Shown: positions 17,289 through 28,191, numbered from the stretch's first letter. The stretch: 64,000 nucleotides of DNA from Ignavibacteriae bacterium HGW-Ignavibacteriae-4 (GCA_002839765.1 PGYR01000001.1:175408-239407); one strand, 5' to 3'. Notes: a model not told the origin generated them from the letters alone. Numbers and translations are program-made.

Positions 17289-18941
17289 ATGAATAAGAAA
17301 ATTTTAATCAATTCGACAATCAATGAAGTAAGGATTGCTATCACAGAAGATAAACAACTTGCTGAATACTTCATTGACCTTCCTGACAAAGAAAAATTAC
17401 TCGGCAATATTTATCTTGGACGAGTTAATAGAGTTGTCCAAGGACTAAACGCAGCATTCATTAGTATTGGTCAAAAGCAGGATGCATTCCTTCATTTCTC
17501 AGATATAGATGAATCACTAGAAAGTGATGTAGAAATAGAAGATGATGAGACTGAAGATGAACCAGAAACAGAAACATTGTCTAAGGCAGTTGACAAATCT
17601 CATAAAACAGACGACGAGATTTCTACGGATGTTGCTTTACGCAAAACTCATGCAATCAAAAGAAATGTAACTTCAGAAGCCACTTTCTCAACTAAGAGTT
17701 CAGGAAATATTCAAATAAATCTTGAAGAAGGTCAAGATATATTAGTCCAAGTTACACGAGAAGCTTATGGTACAAAAGGTGTAAAAGTAACATCTAAAGT
17801 ATCTCTTCCTGGTAGATATGTTGTATTCTTACCATTTGAAGAGTGGATTGGTGTATCAAAGAAAATTAATTCTCACAAAGAAAGATCTAGGTTAAGAAAA
17901 TTAGCCCGTAATACTCTACCTAAGGGTTCTGGTTGTATAATTAGAACTGCGGCACACGGTAAAACAGATGATGAGTTAAAAGAGGATTGGGACAGTTTAA
18001 TCACTACTTGGAAAGAAGTAGAACAAAAAGTTGAATTATCTAAACCTCCAACTCTTCTTTATCAAGATATGCATCTTACCTCTAGTATAATTAGAGATTT
18101 ATTTACGAAAGATGTAACTGAAGTAATAATTGACTCTAAAAAACTTTACAATGAAATAATTATCTATTTGAAAAAGAAGAGTCCAGCTCTATTAGATAAA
18201 GTAACTTACTACAAAGGTAAGAAATCACTTTTCGATGAGTATGGAGTTGAACGAGATATTGCAAAAACTTTCAGAAGAACTGTTCATCTCAAATCAGGAG
18301 CTTCTTTTGCAATAGATCAAACTGAAGCTATGGTAGTTATAGATATTAACTCTGGTCGCTCAGTAGATAAAGATCAAGAAGGTACTGCACTTAAAACTAA
18401 TATGGAAGTTCTTAAAGAAGTAGCTAGACACATTAGATTACGTGATTTAGCTGGTATTATTCTAATTGATTTCATTGACATGAAAAACCCAGCTAATAGA
18501 AAGAAAGTGTATTATGCAATGAACAAAGAATTAGAAAGAGATAGAGCAAAGACTGTTACTTATCCTTTGACCAAACTCGGTTTATTACAAATCACACGTC
18601 AAAGAATTAATCAAAATATCAGTGAAAAAGTATCTGACCTCTGCCCTACTTGTGGTGGCTCGGGTAAAATCACAAGTAAAAGTGTATTATTGAATCAAAT
18701 AGAAAGATGGTTGAAGAATTTCAGAGCTAATACTAAAGAGTTTAGACTAGAATTAGTGGTTCATCCAGATATTGCAGATTATATGACTCAAGGTACGCTT
18801 TCTAGATTATCAAAGCTTATGATAAAGTACTTTGTCAAAATAAATATAAAACAAGCTGATAGTATGAGTATCAGTCAATTTCAATTTCATTCTCTGAAAA
18901 AACAGAAAGATATTACTTCGGAGTATATGAATGGAGCGTAG
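17289..18941 (+). CDS. rng: Ribonuclease E/G family endoribonuclease
   Basis: 551 residues from ATG 17289 (the in-frame codon at 17238 is inside the SRP RNA). An S1-like domain (about 38-190) is interrupted by a roughly 65-residue acidic and polar insertion (about 74-140, EDDETEDEPETE). The RNase H-like core has the catalytic VVIDINSG, and the zinc-link CPTCGGSGKI joins it to the small domain. Cleaves single-stranded A/U-rich RNA in rRNA/tRNA maturation and mRNA decay. The long scaffold tail of RNase E is absent, hence RNase G. It overlaps dxr by 11 nt. Confidence 0.93.
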   Translation: MNKKILINSTINEVRIAITEDKQLAEYFIDLPDKEKLLGNIYLGRVNRVVQGLNAAFISIGQKQDAFLHFSDIDESLESDVEIEDDETEDEPETETLSKAVDKSHKTDDEISTDVALRKTHAIKRNVTSEATFSTKSSGNIQINLEEGQDILVQVTREAYGTKGVKVTSKVSLPGRYVVFLPFEEWIGVSKKINSHKERSRLRKLARNTLPKGSGCIIRTAAHGKTDDELKEDWDSLITTWKEVEQKVELSKPPTLLYQDMHLTSSIIRDLFTKDVTEVIIDSKKLYNEIIIYLKKKSPALLDKVTYYKGKKSLFDEYGVERDIAKTFRRTVHLKSGASFAIDQTEAMVVIDINSGRSVDKDQEGTALKTNMEVLKEVARHIRLRDLAGIILIDFIDMKNPANRKKVYYAMNKELERDRAKTVTYPLTKLGLLQITRQRINQNISEKVSDLCPTCGGSGKITSKSVLLNQIERWLKNFRANTKEFRLELVVHPDIADYMTQGTLSRLSKLMIKYFVKINIKQADSMSISQFQFHSLKKQKDITSEYMNGA

Positions 18942-20097
18942 GAATATCAGTATATTGGGATCTACAGGTTCGATTGGCACCCAAACACTTGATGTTATCT
19001 CCCTTACTCAAAATATAGAAATCAATTATTTAACCACAAATTCAAATATTGATTTATTAGAAATTCAATGTGTTAATTTCAATCCGAAAGGAGTTGTAGT
19101 TACAGATTATGAATCTTTCAAACAGTTCAAATCAAAAACTAGCTTTAAAGGCGAGATTCATTTTGGTGATGACGGACTTAATTTAGTGACATCTGATATA
19201 TCGACAAATTTGTTAATATCTTCATTAGTAGGTTTTGCTGGAGTTATTCCAACTTTAAATGCTATTAATAATAAAATCGATGTTGCACTCGCAAATAAAG
19301 AAACCCTAGTAGCAGCTGGTGAGATTATCACAAAAGCTGCAAAAGATAATAATGTAAATATCTTCCCTATTGACAGTGAGCATAGTGCAATACAGCAATG
19401 CTTAACTGGTGAGAAAATGGAAGAAGTTGAGAAAATTATTCTTACAGCTAGTGGTGGTCCATTTTTAGATACTTCGTACGACTCCTTCGATTCTATTACC
19501 ATTAAAGATGCTTTAAACCATCCTAATTGGACAATGGGAAGCAAAATTACTATAGATTCTGCTACCTTGATGAACAAGGGACTAGAAGTTATAGAGGCAT
19601 ATTGGTTGTTTGGACTAAAAATTGAAGAAATAGATGTAATAATCCATCCACAAAGTATAATTCACTCAATGGTGCAGTTTAGTGATAGTTCTGTGAAGGC
19701 ACAATTAGGTCTACCAGATATGAAAGTCCCTATTGCCTATGCAATTAACTTCCCACACCATAAGCCTTACCCTTTTAAAAGAATGAACTTAGCTGATATT
19801 GGAAGCCTTACTTTTTTTGAGCCAGATTATAACAAATTTCCTAATCTAAAGTTAGCATTTAAAGCTTTAGAAAAAGGTGGTACATCTTGTTGCGTACTTA
19901 ACGCTGTTAATGAAATAACAGTTCAACAATTTTTAGATGGTAATATTAGTTTTAAATCCATATCAGACATCAATTCTTTGATGTTAGATAAAATTGAATC
20001 TATTAGCAATCCGTCAATACAAGACATTATCGAAGCAGATAAAAATGCTAGAATTATTACAAATGAATATATAAAAAGCGCAAATGGAATTTCTTAA
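18931..20097 (+). CDS. dxr: 1-deoxy-D-xylulose 5-phosphate reductoisomerase
   Basis: Second step of the MEP isoprenoid pathway; NADPH-dependent. 388 residues with the nucleotide loop ILGSTGSIGTQTLDV, ANKETLVAAG, the metal-site PIDSEHSAIQQC, GLEVIEAYWLFG and HPQSIIHSM. All motifs are intact and the length is normal. It overlaps rng upstream by 11 nt and rseP downstream by 14 nt, the dxr-rseP neighbourhood common in bacteria. Confidence 0.97.
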   Translation: MERRNISILGSTGSIGTQTLDVISLTQNIEINYLTTNSNIDLLEIQCVNFNPKGVVVTDYESFKQFKSKTSFKGEIHFGDDGLNLVTSDISTNLLISSLVGFAGVIPTLNAINNKIDVALANKETLVAAGEIITKAAKDNNVNIFPIDSEHSAIQQCLTGEKMEEVEKIILTASGGPFLDTSYDSFDSITIKDALNHPNWTMGSKITIDSATLMNKGLEVIEAYWLFGLKIEEIDVIIHPQSIIHSMVQFSDSSVKAQLGLPDMKVPIAYAINFPHHKPYPFKRMNLADIGSLTFFEPDYNKFPNLKLAFKALEKGGTSCCVLNAVNEITVQQFLDGNISFKSISDINSLMLDKIESISNPSIQDIIEADKNARIITNEYIKSANGIS

Positions 20098-21451
20098 TAG
20101 TTTATTTTACTTTATTATAGTACTTGGTATTCTTGTTTTTGTACATGAACTAGGTCACTTTTTAGCAGCCCGATTGACAGGAATGAGAGCAGAGATATTC
20201 TCTATTGGAATGGGCAAAAGATTATTCGGTTGGAATAAGATAACTGGATTAACTCGAGGTGATTTACCAAATGATTGGGATGGTGGTAATCATACAGATT
20301 ATCGATTATCTTTATTACCTATAGGTGGATATGTAAAAATATCTGGAATGGTAGATGAGAGCATGGATAATGAAGAAATAGCAGCGGAGCCAAAAAGTTA
20401 TGAATTTAGATCTAAAAATGCTCTACAAAAAGCATTTGTGCTAATCGCTGGTGTTGTGATGAACTTATTATTAGCTATCGCTATATTTTCGTGGCTTACT
20501 TATACTCAAGGTGAAACTAAACTTAAAACTACCGAAATAGCGTATGTTGCTAATAAATCTTTAGCTAGCAATATTGGATTTGAAAATAATGATAAAATAG
20601 TAGCTATAAATGGAAAGAAAATCAATAATTGGACTGAGGTTATTGATGGACTTGTAATAGATGATTTAGGTAAAGATAAGAAAATAATAGTTGATAGAAG
20701 CGGAACTCAAGTTACTCTTAAGTTAAAAAATAAAGAAGTATTAGATGTTCTATCTAACAAAGGCAGTTTAGGCCTGAGTCCTAAAGGTAATATAGTAGTT
20801 TTAACTGATATATTTACTTTGGAGCCTGCTGGTGAAGCTGGATTAATGACTTATGATACAGTCCGAACAGCAAATAATGAAGAAATTGCTTCGGTACAAC
20901 AGTTTATTAGTGTTGTAAGTTCTAATAAAGAGCAACCAGTTGAGTTATTAATTTCAAGAAAATCTGGTGATACTTTAATAACAGTTATTCCCAATAATAA
21001 AGGGAAAATTGGTGCTGGTTTATTCGAAATAAGTAAAGGTGATTTTGAAATTGTTTCTTTTGGATTAGGTGAATCACTAGCAATTGGTTTCGATAAAACA
21101 ATCCAATACATTGACTTGATAGTTACAAGTATAAGTCAAATTTTCAAAGGTAATATTGCTTTTGAAAATGCTGTTGGTGGACCTATTATGATTGCAAAGC
21201 AATCTGCAGAGTCTGCTGAAAGAGGTATCGATTCATTTTTGATATTTATTGCGGCACTTTCACTCTCATTAGCTTTGTTGAATATACTACCAATTCCTGC
21301 CTTAGATGGAGGTCATTTACTAATTGTATTAATAGAAGCTATATATAGAAAAGAACTTCCAATAAAAGTAAAAATGGCAATACAAAACGTAGGTATGCTT
21401 CTCTTACTTACACTCATGGTCATAATCGTTATATTTGATGTACTTAGGTAA
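20084..21451 (+). CDS. rseP: RIP metalloprotease RseP (site-2 protease)
   Basis: 455 residues. The active-site zinc motif HELGH (His21, Glu22, His25) lies in the first helix, and the distal LPIPALDGGH supplies the third ligand. Two PDZ-like regions lie between (about 150-330). It cuts membrane-embedded substrates such as anti-sigma factors and signal-peptide remnants. The single-pass putative anti-sigma factor at 5850-6455 would be a plausible substrate, which is speculation. Confidence 0.95.
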   Translation: MEFLNSLFYFIIVLGILVFVHELGHFLAARLTGMRAEIFSIGMGKRLFGWNKITGLTRGDLPNDWDGGNHTDYRLSLLPIGGYVKISGMVDESMDNEEIAAEPKSYEFRSKNALQKAFVLIAGVVMNLLLAIAIFSWLTYTQGETKLKTTEIAYVANKSLASNIGFENNDKIVAINGKKINNWTEVIDGLVIDDLGKDKKIIVDRSGTQVTLKLKNKEVLDVLSNKGSLGLSPKGNIVVLTDIFTLEPAGEAGLMTYDTVRTANNEEIASVQQFISVVSSNKEQPVELLISRKSGDTLITVIPNNKGKIGAGLFEISKGDFEIVSFGLGESLAIGFDKTIQYIDLIVTSISQIFKGNIAFENAVGGPIMIAKQSAESAERGIDSFLIFIAALSLSLALLNILPIPALDGGHLLIVLIEAIYRKELPIKVKMAIQNVGMLLLLTLMVIIVIFDVLR

Positions 21452-21457
21452 TAATTT

Positions 21458-22720
21458 CTATACCTTAGCTCTTTTAAGTAATACTCCTCCAATAACAAAG
21501 AGTAATACTAATGAGAGGATAGCAACTCTATAGGAGTCTGTCATATCCAATGCAAAGCTAAATAGAAAGTACCCAATCCAAGACGTACCACGCTCCGATA
21601 TTTCATAAAAACTAAAGTATTCGGTTTCCTTTTCTTTCGGGATTAGTTTTGAAAATAATGAGCGGCTTAATGCTTGAGTCCCACCCAATACTAATGCTAT
21701 TACAAATGCTAGTATATAGAAATCCATAGCGGTAAATAAGAATTGGAATGCATAGACAAGACACAGCACCCAAATTACTAAACTGAACAAGATAACAGAT
21801 TTTGCTGAGTACTTCTCTGCTCCTTTATTGAATATAATAGAACCAAAGAATGCTACGAATTGTACCATAAGAATTGCACTTATCAAAGTACTTTGTTCTA
21901 ACCCTAATTCCTTAGCACCAAATAAAGCAGAAAATGTTATAACTGCCTGTACCCCATCATTATAGAATAAATATGCTATCAAAAAGTTAAATGCTTTTTT
22001 CTCTTTTCTTATATCTTTTAGTGTCTTTTTAAGTTGTTTGAAACTGCTAATTGCAGCATTATCTCTTAGATTTTCTCCTTGTTTATCTGCTCTAAGATAC
22101 TTGAATGTTATTAGAGAAAAGCCAGCCCACCAAAGTCCAGCACTACAAAGAGAAATCCTTACAGCATGTCCTTCCGAAATACCTAGTGAATCAAAATTTG
22201 AGAATATTATTAGATTAATAAGTAGTAACACTCCCCCACCTAAAAAACCAACTCCCCAACCTATCGAAGATATTTTATCTCTCTCATTTTCCTGGGCTAT
22301 ATCATTCAAAAATGAATTGTAGATAACCATAGCTCCCCCAAAGGAAAGATTAGCTACAAATAATAGTATTCCACCAAGATGATAATTTGATCCTTCTAGA
22401 AAATAAAGCATTGTTGTTGAAATTGCTCCAAGAGTCGAAAGAAGTACCAATATAGATTTTTTTCTATTAGTCCTATCTGAGTAAGCACCTAATAAAGGCA
22501 GAAGTAAAACTTGAAATAATACAGAAGCAGAAATCACATATCCAAAATATGAATCTGGATTTATCCATATACCTAAAAAACTAATTTTTCCATTGACAGC
22601 TGCATTTTCTGCTATTGTTGATAAGTAAGGTCCAAGGAAAACTGTTATAACTGTAGCTGAGAAGGCAGAAATAGCCCAATCAAACATATACCAACCAAAA
22701 CGTTCTTTCTTATTTGACAT
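21458..22720 (-). CDS. MFS transporter, UMF1 / Atg22-like family
   Basis: 420 residues and about 12 transmembrane helices. Features of the UMF1 family are the start RFGWYMFDWAISAF, the cytoplasmic GAYSDRTNRKKS loop and IAQENERDKISSIGWGVG. Atg22 of yeast exports amino acids from the vacuole; bacterial substrates are not known. It is convergent with rseP (6 nt between stops) and divergent from uvrA. Confidence 0.88.
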   Translation of the reverse strand: MSNKKERFGWYMFDWAISAFSATVITVFLGPYLSTIAENAAVNGKISFLGIWINPDSYFGYVISASVLFQVLLLPLLGAYSDRTNRKKSILVLLSTLGAISTTMLYFLEGSNYHLGGILLFVANLSFGGAMVIYNSFLNDIAQENERDKISSIGWGVGFLGGGVLLLINLIIFSNFDSLGISEGHAVRISLCSAGLWWAGFSLITFKYLRADKQGENLRDNAAISSFKQLKKTLKDIRKEKKAFNFLIAYLFYNDGVQAVITFSALFGAKELGLEQSTLISAILMVQFVAFFGSIIFNKGAEKYSAKSVILFSLVIWVLCLVYAFQFLFTAMDFYILAFVIALVLGGTQALSRSLFSKLIPKEKETEYFSFYEISERGTSWIGYFLFSFALDMTDSYRVAILSLVLLFVIGGVLLKRAKV

Positions 22721-22820
22721 ATATTTTCATAGATTGAAGGTTAAACATTACAGAGTATTAAATTTTTTGTTTACTCGTACGTTATAAGTTAATTATTCCT
22801 TACATCTTTTCAATAAGTTA

Positions 22821-25676
22821 ATGTCAAAAACAACAGATTCAGAATTAGAATTTATTAAAATCTACGGTGCTAAAGAGCACAATCTTAAGAATATAGATGT
22901 AGTTATTCCTCGTGATAAGCTGACTGTAATTACAGGACTATCTGGTTCGGGTAAATCGAGTCTAGCTTTTGATACACTATTTGCCGAAGGTCAGAGAAGA
23001 TATATCGAATGTCTATCTGCCAATGCGAAACAATTTCTTGGAATGATGAAAAAGCCTGATGTAGATAAAATTGAAGGTCTTTCACCTGCTATCTCAATAG
23101 AACAAAAAACACTCAGCAATAGTCCACGTTCAACTGTAGGTACAGTAACAGAGATATACGATTATCTTCGACTACTTTTTACAAAAATTGGCGTTCAGTT
23201 TTCGCTAGAACATGATGTTCCTGTTATTCAGAAAAGTAAAGATCAAATACTTAATGAAATAATTGAAGATTATAATGGTAAGAAAATAATGATTTTAGCC
23301 CCTGTTGTCAGAGGTAGAAAGGGTCATTATAGAGAACTATTCGAGCAATTTGCAAAGCAAGGTTTCACAAAAGTACGTGTTGATGGTGTAGTGAAAGATA
23401 TAGAACCGGGTATGCAATTATCCAGGTATAAAATTCACGATATAGAATTAGTTCTAGATAGATTAATACCTAGTAAAGAACACGAAAATAGAATTAATGA
23501 ATCCGTAGAATTAGCTCTGAAAAAGGGTGACGGTGTTATTTTCATACTTCACGAAGTAAAGGGCAAATGGATAGAAGAAACATATAGTATTCACTATACT
23601 TGCCCTATCTCAGGTGAAGCTTATAGCAAATTAGCTCCTAATATGTTCTCATTCAACTCCTCTTATGGCGCTTGTGAGAAATGTAGTGGGCTTGGGTACT
23701 TACAAGATTTTGATAAAGCACTACTTATAGAAGACCCAGAAAGGTCAATCAAAAGGCGTGGGTTAGCATTCGTTGATAAATCTAATTCTATAATATACAA
23801 ACAAATAGATAAAATATCTGAGAAAATTGGATTAGATATGAGTTTACCAGTATCACAAGTAGATGATAAGATACTTGATATTATTCTATATGGTACAGAA
23901 GATTTAGAAATCAATTCTGATTATAGTTTTGGTGATGAAAAGATAAGCTACAAGCACTCTTTTTCAGGACTTATCCCTATTCTTAATCATCAATATCAGA
24001 CAGCAAATAAGCCCAAACAACGCCGTATGGAAAAGTATATGGCAGAACGTGAATGTGATGAGTGCAATGGTGGTAGATTAAAGAAAAGAAGTCTATTTGT
24101 TAGGGTAAATGACAAGAATATATATGACATAAGCTCAATGAACATAACTGAATGTCGGGTATTTTTTAATAGTTTACTTAAAAAGCTAAAGAAGAGAGAT
24201 TCTATAATTGCTAAAGTTATAATTACAGAAATAGCTGATAGATTAGAATTTTTGGAAGAGGTTGGGTTAAACTATATAACACTATCTAGATCATCTAAGT
24301 CCTTATCAGGTGGAGAATCCCAACGTATTCGTCTCGCATCTCAGATTGGTTCAAAGCTAGTAGGAATTATGTATGTATTGGATGAACCCTCAATAGGACT
24401 GCATCAACATGATAATAATAAGTTAATAAACTCATTAAAAAAGCTAAGAGATTTGGGTAATACTCTTATAGTAGTAGAACATGATAAACAAATGATTTTG
24501 GAAGCAGACCATCTTATTGATATTGGCCCAGGGGCAGGTGTAAATGGTGGATATATATTAGCAAGTGATGAACCAAGTAAGTTAATAGGAAAGAAAATAG
24601 AAGGTTCGCATACAGTTAACTATCTAAATAATACTGATTACCTAACTGAGACTAAGTCTCGTAGAGATGGCAATGGCTTGTATTTAAAGCTATTAGGAGC
24701 TAAAGGTAACAATTTACGAAACGTTGATCTTGAACTTCCACTTGGAAAATTTATTGCAATTACTGGAATGAGTGGATCAGGCAAATCATCGTTAATAAAT
24801 GACACATTAGTTCCTAAATTAAAAAGATATTTTTATAATTCAACTGAAAAATCCTTAGAATTTGACAAACTAGAAGGTATTGAAAATATAGATAAAGTCA
24901 TAGAAATAGACCAAACTCCTATCGGTAAGACTCCTCGTTCAAACCCTGCTACATATACTGGTATATTTACATTAGTTAGAGATTTTTTCACACAATTACC
25001 AGAAGCAAAGATTCGTGGTTATAGTGCTGGGAGATTCTCTTTCAACGTTGTAGGCGGTAGATGTGAAGAATGCCAAGGTGCTGGTTTGAAGAAAATTGAG
25101 ATGAATTTCTTACCTGATGTATTCGTGACTTGTGATGTTTGTAATGGTGATAGATATAATGGAGAAACACTACAAGTAAAATACAAAGGTAAATCTATAG
25201 CAGAAGTTTTAGCTATGTCCATAACAGAATCATTAGCTTTCTTCAATGAAATTCCTAAATTAAAAAGAAAACTTTCTGTACTAAATGATGTTGGGTTGGG
25301 CTATCTTACATTAGGGCAGCAATCCCCCACTCTTTCTGGTGGTGAAGCTCAGAGAGTAAAATTAGCCACAGAATTATCTAAGAATAGTACTGGTAAAACT
25401 TTATACTTACTTGATGAACCTACAACTGGGTTACATTTTGAAGATATCAACTTACTTCTAGCTTTATTGAATAAATTAGCAGATAAGGGCAATACAATCG
25501 TTGTTATAGAACACAACTTAGATGTTGTCCATGCAGCTGATTGGATTATAGATATGGGTCCTTTGGGAGGTAACGAAGGTGGAGAAATAATATTCACTGG
25601 GACTCCTGAAGAAATAATAAAAGACAAAAAGAGTCTTACAGGCAAATATTTGAAAGAAGAATTCAAAAAGAAATAA
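22821..25676 (+). CDS. uvrA: Excinuclease ABC subunit A
   Basis: DNA-damage sensor of nucleotide excision repair. 951 residues with two ABC halves: Walker [13 protein letters not shown] and [10 protein letters not shown], signatures [12 protein letters not shown] and [12 protein letters not shown], and Walker [12 protein letters not shown] and [11 protein letters not shown]. The C-terminal zinc module (CEECQGAGL...CDVCNG) is complete. In the N-terminal zinc module the usual CPxC is CPIS (Cys261, Ser264) while the later CEKC is kept, so one ligand is missing. UvrB and UvrC are not in the window. Confidence 0.97.
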   Translation: MSKTTDSELEFIKIYGAKEHNLKNIDVVIPRDKLTVITGLSGSGKSSLAFDTLFAEGQRRYIECLSANAKQFLGMMKKPDVDKIEGLSPAISIEQKTLSNSPRSTVGTVTEIYDYLRLLFTKIGVQFSLEHDVPVIQKSKDQILNEIIEDYNGKKIMILAPVVRGRKGHYRELFEQFAKQGFTKVRVDGVVKDIEPGMQLSRYKIHDIELVLDRLIPSKEHENRINESVELALKKGDGVIFILHEVKGKWIEETYSIHYTCPISGEAYSKLAPNMFSFNSSYGACEKCSGLGYLQDFDKALLIEDPERSIKRRGLAFVDKSNSIIYKQIDKISEKIGLDMSLPVSQVDDKILDIILYGTEDLEINSDYSFGDEKISYKHSFSGLIPILNHQYQTANKPKQRRMEKYMAERECDECNGGRLKKRSLFVRVNDKNIYDISSMNITECRVFFNSLLKKLKKRDSIIAKVIITEIADRLEFLEEVGLNYITLSRSSKSLSGGESQRIRLASQIGSKLVGIMYVLDEPSIGLHQHDNNKLINSLKKLRDLGNTLIVVEHDKQMILEADHLIDIGPGAGVNGGYILASDEPSKLIGKKIEGSHTVNYLNNTDYLTETKSRRDGNGLYLKLLGAKGNNLRNVDLELPLGKFIAITGMSGSGKSSLINDTLVPKLKRYFYNSTEKSLEFDKLEGIENIDKVIEIDQTPIGKTPRSNPATYTGIFTLVRDFFTQLPEAKIRGYSAGRFSFNVVGGRCEECQGAGLKKIEMNFLPDVFVTCDVCNGDRYNGETLQVKYKGKSIAEVLAMSITESLAFFNEIPKLKRKLSVLNDVGLGYLTLGQQSPTLSGGEAQRVKLATELSKNSTGKTLYLLDEPTTGLHFEDINLLLALLNKLADKGNTIVVIEHNLDVVHAADWIIDMGPLGGNEGGEIIFTGTPEEIIKDKKSLTGKYLKEEFKKK

Positions 25677-25683
25677 CAACAAA

Positions 25684-25715
25684 TCTGCATTTATAATGAA
25701 TAATAATTATATTTG
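25684..25715 (+). promoter_or_regulatory. Candidate promoter for the etf operon
   Basis: TATATTTG at 25708-25715 matches the -7 box TAnnTTTG. TCTG at 25684-25687 is one base off the -33 TTTG, with a 20-nt spacer. It lies 36 nt before the etfB ATG. Confidence 0.5.
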
Positions 25716-25750
25716 TAACTGTATGAAATTAAATTTAGGAAGAATAACAA

Positions 25751-26500
25751 ATGAACATATTAGTTTGTGTATCAAGAGTTCCTGACACAGCTGCAAAAAT
25801 CAAGGTAGCTGGTGATAACAAGTCAGTTGAGACTACAGGCGTAAAATTTATATTAAACCCGTATGACGAATATGCTTTGGAAGAAGCAATTCAACTACAA
25901 GAAAGTAAAGGCGGTGAGTTAACAGTATTAACAGTTGCTGGCGATGAAGCTACTGATATACTAAGAACTGCACTAGCAATGGGTGCTGATAAAGCTATCC
26001 ATATCAAAGCAAATCAATTAGAAAAAGATTCATTCTACGTAGCTAACAACATAGCAAATGTAGCAAAAGAGCTTAATCCTGATATTATATTTTTAGGAAA
26101 GCAAAGTATAGATTTTGATTCATTCCAAATCTCTTCTCTACTAGGTGGTCTTTTAGATTTACCTTCAGTAGATGTAGTATCTTCTATTAATTATGCTGAT
26201 GGCTCGATCACTGGTGAAAAAGATATAGAAGGTGGTAAAGAATCATTTGAGACTAGTTTACCTGCGATTATTAGTGTTCAGAAAGGTATAAAGGAACCAA
26301 GATATCCGAAATTACCTCAAATAATGAAAGCAAAGCAAAAACCAATTGAAGTTAAAGAAGCAATTGAAACTCCACTTCGTACAGAAATATTGGAAATGAC
26401 TCTTCCAGAAAAAGCTAGAGCAGGGAAAATATTGACAGGAAGCGATGCTGATATAGATGAACTAGTTAGATTGTTACACGAAGATGCAAAAGTAATATAA
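25751..26500 (+). CDS. etfB: Electron transfer flavoprotein beta subunit
   Basis: 249 residues of the ETF beta/FixA fold: start MNILVCVSRVPDTAAKIK, the conserved NPYDEYALEEAIQL, FLGKQSIDFDSFQ and DLPSVDVVSS. It pairs with EtfA to carry electrons from acyl-CoA and other dehydrogenases to the quinone pool. A GGAGAAG RBS for etfA follows its stop. etfA starts 10 nt later. Confidence 0.97.
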   Translation: MNILVCVSRVPDTAAKIKVAGDNKSVETTGVKFILNPYDEYALEEAIQLQESKGGELTVLTVAGDEATDILRTALAMGADKAIHIKANQLEKDSFYVANNIANVAKELNPDIIFLGKQSIDFDSFQISSLLGGLLDLPSVDVVSSINYADGSITGEKDIEGGKESFETSLPAIISVQKGIKEPRYPKLPQIMKAKQKPIEVKEAIETPLRTEILEMTLPEKARAGKILTGSDADIDELVRLLHEDAKVI

Positions 26501-26510
26501 GGAGAAGAAA

Positions 26511-27470
26511 ATGAAAGTATTAGTTTTAGTTGAAGAACATAAAGGAAGTTTAAAAAGAAGTTCTTGCGAGGCAATAACTGCCGCAAATCAGCTTACTTCT
26601 TCTGATAATATTACGGCGATCGCATTGAACGCAAGCGAATCAGCTTTGAAATCTGCTGGTAAATATGGTGCTAGTAATGCAGTAAACGCTAGTGAAAGTT
26701 CTATCAAAGGTGAAGCACCTGCTTTATCAAAGATAATTTCTGATTATGCACTTCAAAATTCGTTTGATACAGTACTTTTTGCTGCTGATTCGATTGGTAA
26801 AGAAGTTGCACCTAGAGTATCTGTTAAATTAGAAGCTGGTTATGTAGCGGACTGTGTTGGATTAGAAGTAAACGGTTCAAATATAGTAGCAACTAAGCCA
26901 GTATATGCTGGTAAAGCTCAAGCAAAAGTAAAAATAAACACATCTAAGAATATATTAAGTTTACGTCCTAATGTATTTACTGCTAAGGTAATTGCTGAAG
27001 GAACCGAAGCTAATTATTCTAGTTTCACTCCTACATTAGATGATAAATCTAAATCGGTAAAGATAACTAGTATATCTAAAAATGAAGGTAAGCTAGATGT
27101 AGCAGAAGCTGATATCGTAGTATCTGGTGGTCGTGGATTAAAAGAACCTGAACACTTCAACTTAGTAGAGAACCTAGCAAGTGCCCTTGGTGGTGCTGTT
27201 GGAGCTTCTAGAGCGGTTGTTGATGCTGGATGGAGGCCGCATAGTGAACAAGTAGGACAAACAGGTAAAACTGTATCACCTAGCTTATATGTAGCATGTG
27301 CTATTTCTGGTGCTGTTCAACATTTGGCAGGTATGTCTAGCTCAAAATTCATAGTTGCAATAAATAAAGATGCTGATGCACCTATATTTAAGATTACTGA
27401 CTATGGTATAGTAGGTGATGTTTTCGAAGTATTACCTAAATTAACTGAAAAAATAAAGGCGCGTCATTAA
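26511..27470 (+). CDS. etfA: Electron transfer flavoprotein alpha subunit
   Basis: 319 residues. The C-terminal FAD-binding domain shows VVSGGRGLKEPEHF, GAVGASRAVVDAGW, EQVGQTGKTVSPSLY and SGAVQHLAGM. The N-terminal half matches EtfB-like folding. Its stop overlaps the next ATG by one base (TAATG), so the bifunctional nuclease gene belongs to the same operon. No acyl-CoA dehydrogenase or ETF-quinone oxidoreductase lies nearby. Confidence 0.97.
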   Translation: MKVLVLVEEHKGSLKRSSCEAITAANQLTSSDNITAIALNASESALKSAGKYGASNAVNASESSIKGEAPALSKIISDYALQNSFDTVLFAADSIGKEVAPRVSVKLEAGYVADCVGLEVNGSNIVATKPVYAGKAQAKVKINTSKNILSLRPNVFTAKVIAEGTEANYSSFTPTLDDKSKSVKITSISKNEGKLDVAEADIVVSGGRGLKEPEHFNLVENLASALGGAVGASRAVVDAGWRPHSEQVGQTGKTVSPSLYVACAISGAVQHLAGMSSSKFIVAINKDADAPIFKITDYGIVGDVFEVLPKLTEKIKARH

Positions 27471-28048
27471 TGGATAGAATCGAACTAACAGTACTAGGTA
27501 TTTCTGCAAGCACTGCAAGTAACAATGCTTTTGCACTCATATTAAAGGAAAATTCTGGAGACAGAAGGTTACCTATAATTATTGGTGCGTTCGAAGCTCA
27601 AGCTATTGCATTGGAAATAGAGGGTATTGTTACTCCGAGACCAATGACACACGATTTGATCAAAAGAATTATAGTTGATTTGAATGATGAAATTGATGAA
27701 ATATATATTAATGATTTGCAAGAAGGTACTTTCTTCTCAAAATTGATATTGAAGAATTCTGGAATTGAAATAGATGCAAGACCTAGCGATGCTATAGCAA
27801 TGGCTGTAAGGTTTAACTGCCCTATCTTTATTGATTCTTATATATTAGACGAGAATGCTGTAGAAGCAACTGATGATTTTGATGATGAATCGAATGACAC
27901 TGTCAAAAATACTGCTGATGAAACTCTTGTTGGTCAATCAAAATTGCAACAGCTTCAAGGTAAGCTTGACAAGGCTATAAAAGAAGAAAATTATGAATTA
28001 GCTGCAAAATTACGCGATGATATAAAAAGAATGCTTGAAAGTTCGTAA
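27470..28048 (+). CDS. Bifunctional nuclease family protein with C-terminal UVR motif
   Basis: 192 residues. The N-terminal DUF151/BFN domain (1-130) has LPIIIGAFEAQAIALE and ARPSDAIAMAVRFNCPIF. The C-terminal UvrB/UvrC-type motif (about 155-190) is LQGKLDKAIKEENYELAAKL. A plant homologue has RNase and DNase activity; bacterial function is untested. This two-domain form is usual in Bacteroidota. It is translationally coupled to etfA. Confidence 0.9.
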   Translation: MDRIELTVLGISASTASNNAFALILKENSGDRRLPIIIGAFEAQAIALEIEGIVTPRPMTHDLIKRIIVDLNDEIDEIYINDLQEGTFFSKLILKNSGIEIDARPSDAIAMAVRFNCPIFIDSYILDENAVEATDDFDDESNDTVKNTADETLVGQSKLQQLQGKLDKAIKEENYELAAKLRDDIKRMLESS

Positions 28049-28064
28049 AATTTTCTTATTTTTG
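28034..28064 (+). promoter_or_regulatory. Candidate promoter of tRNA-Met
   Basis: CTTG (28034-28037), 19-nt spacer, TATTTTTG (28057-28064), i.e. one mismatch to TTTG-N19-TAnnTTTG. It ends 14 nt before the tRNA and overlaps the end of the preceding gene. Confidence 0.55.
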
Positions 28065-28078
28065 CATTCTTATTTTTT

Positions 28079-28152
28079 GCCGGAGTAGCTCAGCTGGTTA
28101 GAGCACTGGAATCATAATCCAGGTGTCGGGGGTTCAAGTCCCTCCTCCGGTA
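28079..28152 (+). tRNA. tRNA-Met (anticodon CAT)
   Basis: Acceptor GCCGGAG/CTCCGGT, anticodon stem CTGGA/TCCAG around ATCATAA (CAT). The paired first base excludes an initiator tRNA. A lysidine-modified tRNA-Ile cannot be excluded by anticodon alone. 74 nt, no encoded CCA. Confidence 0.93.
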
Positions 28153-28155
28153 CAT

Positions 28156-28191
28156 AAAAAGGTCTTTACTTAATTGTAAAGACCTTTTTTT
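28156..28191 (+). terminator. Terminator after tRNA-Met
   Basis: AAAAAGGTCTTTAC, loop TTAATT, then the complement GTAAAGACCTTTTT running into a T tract. Confidence 0.88.
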
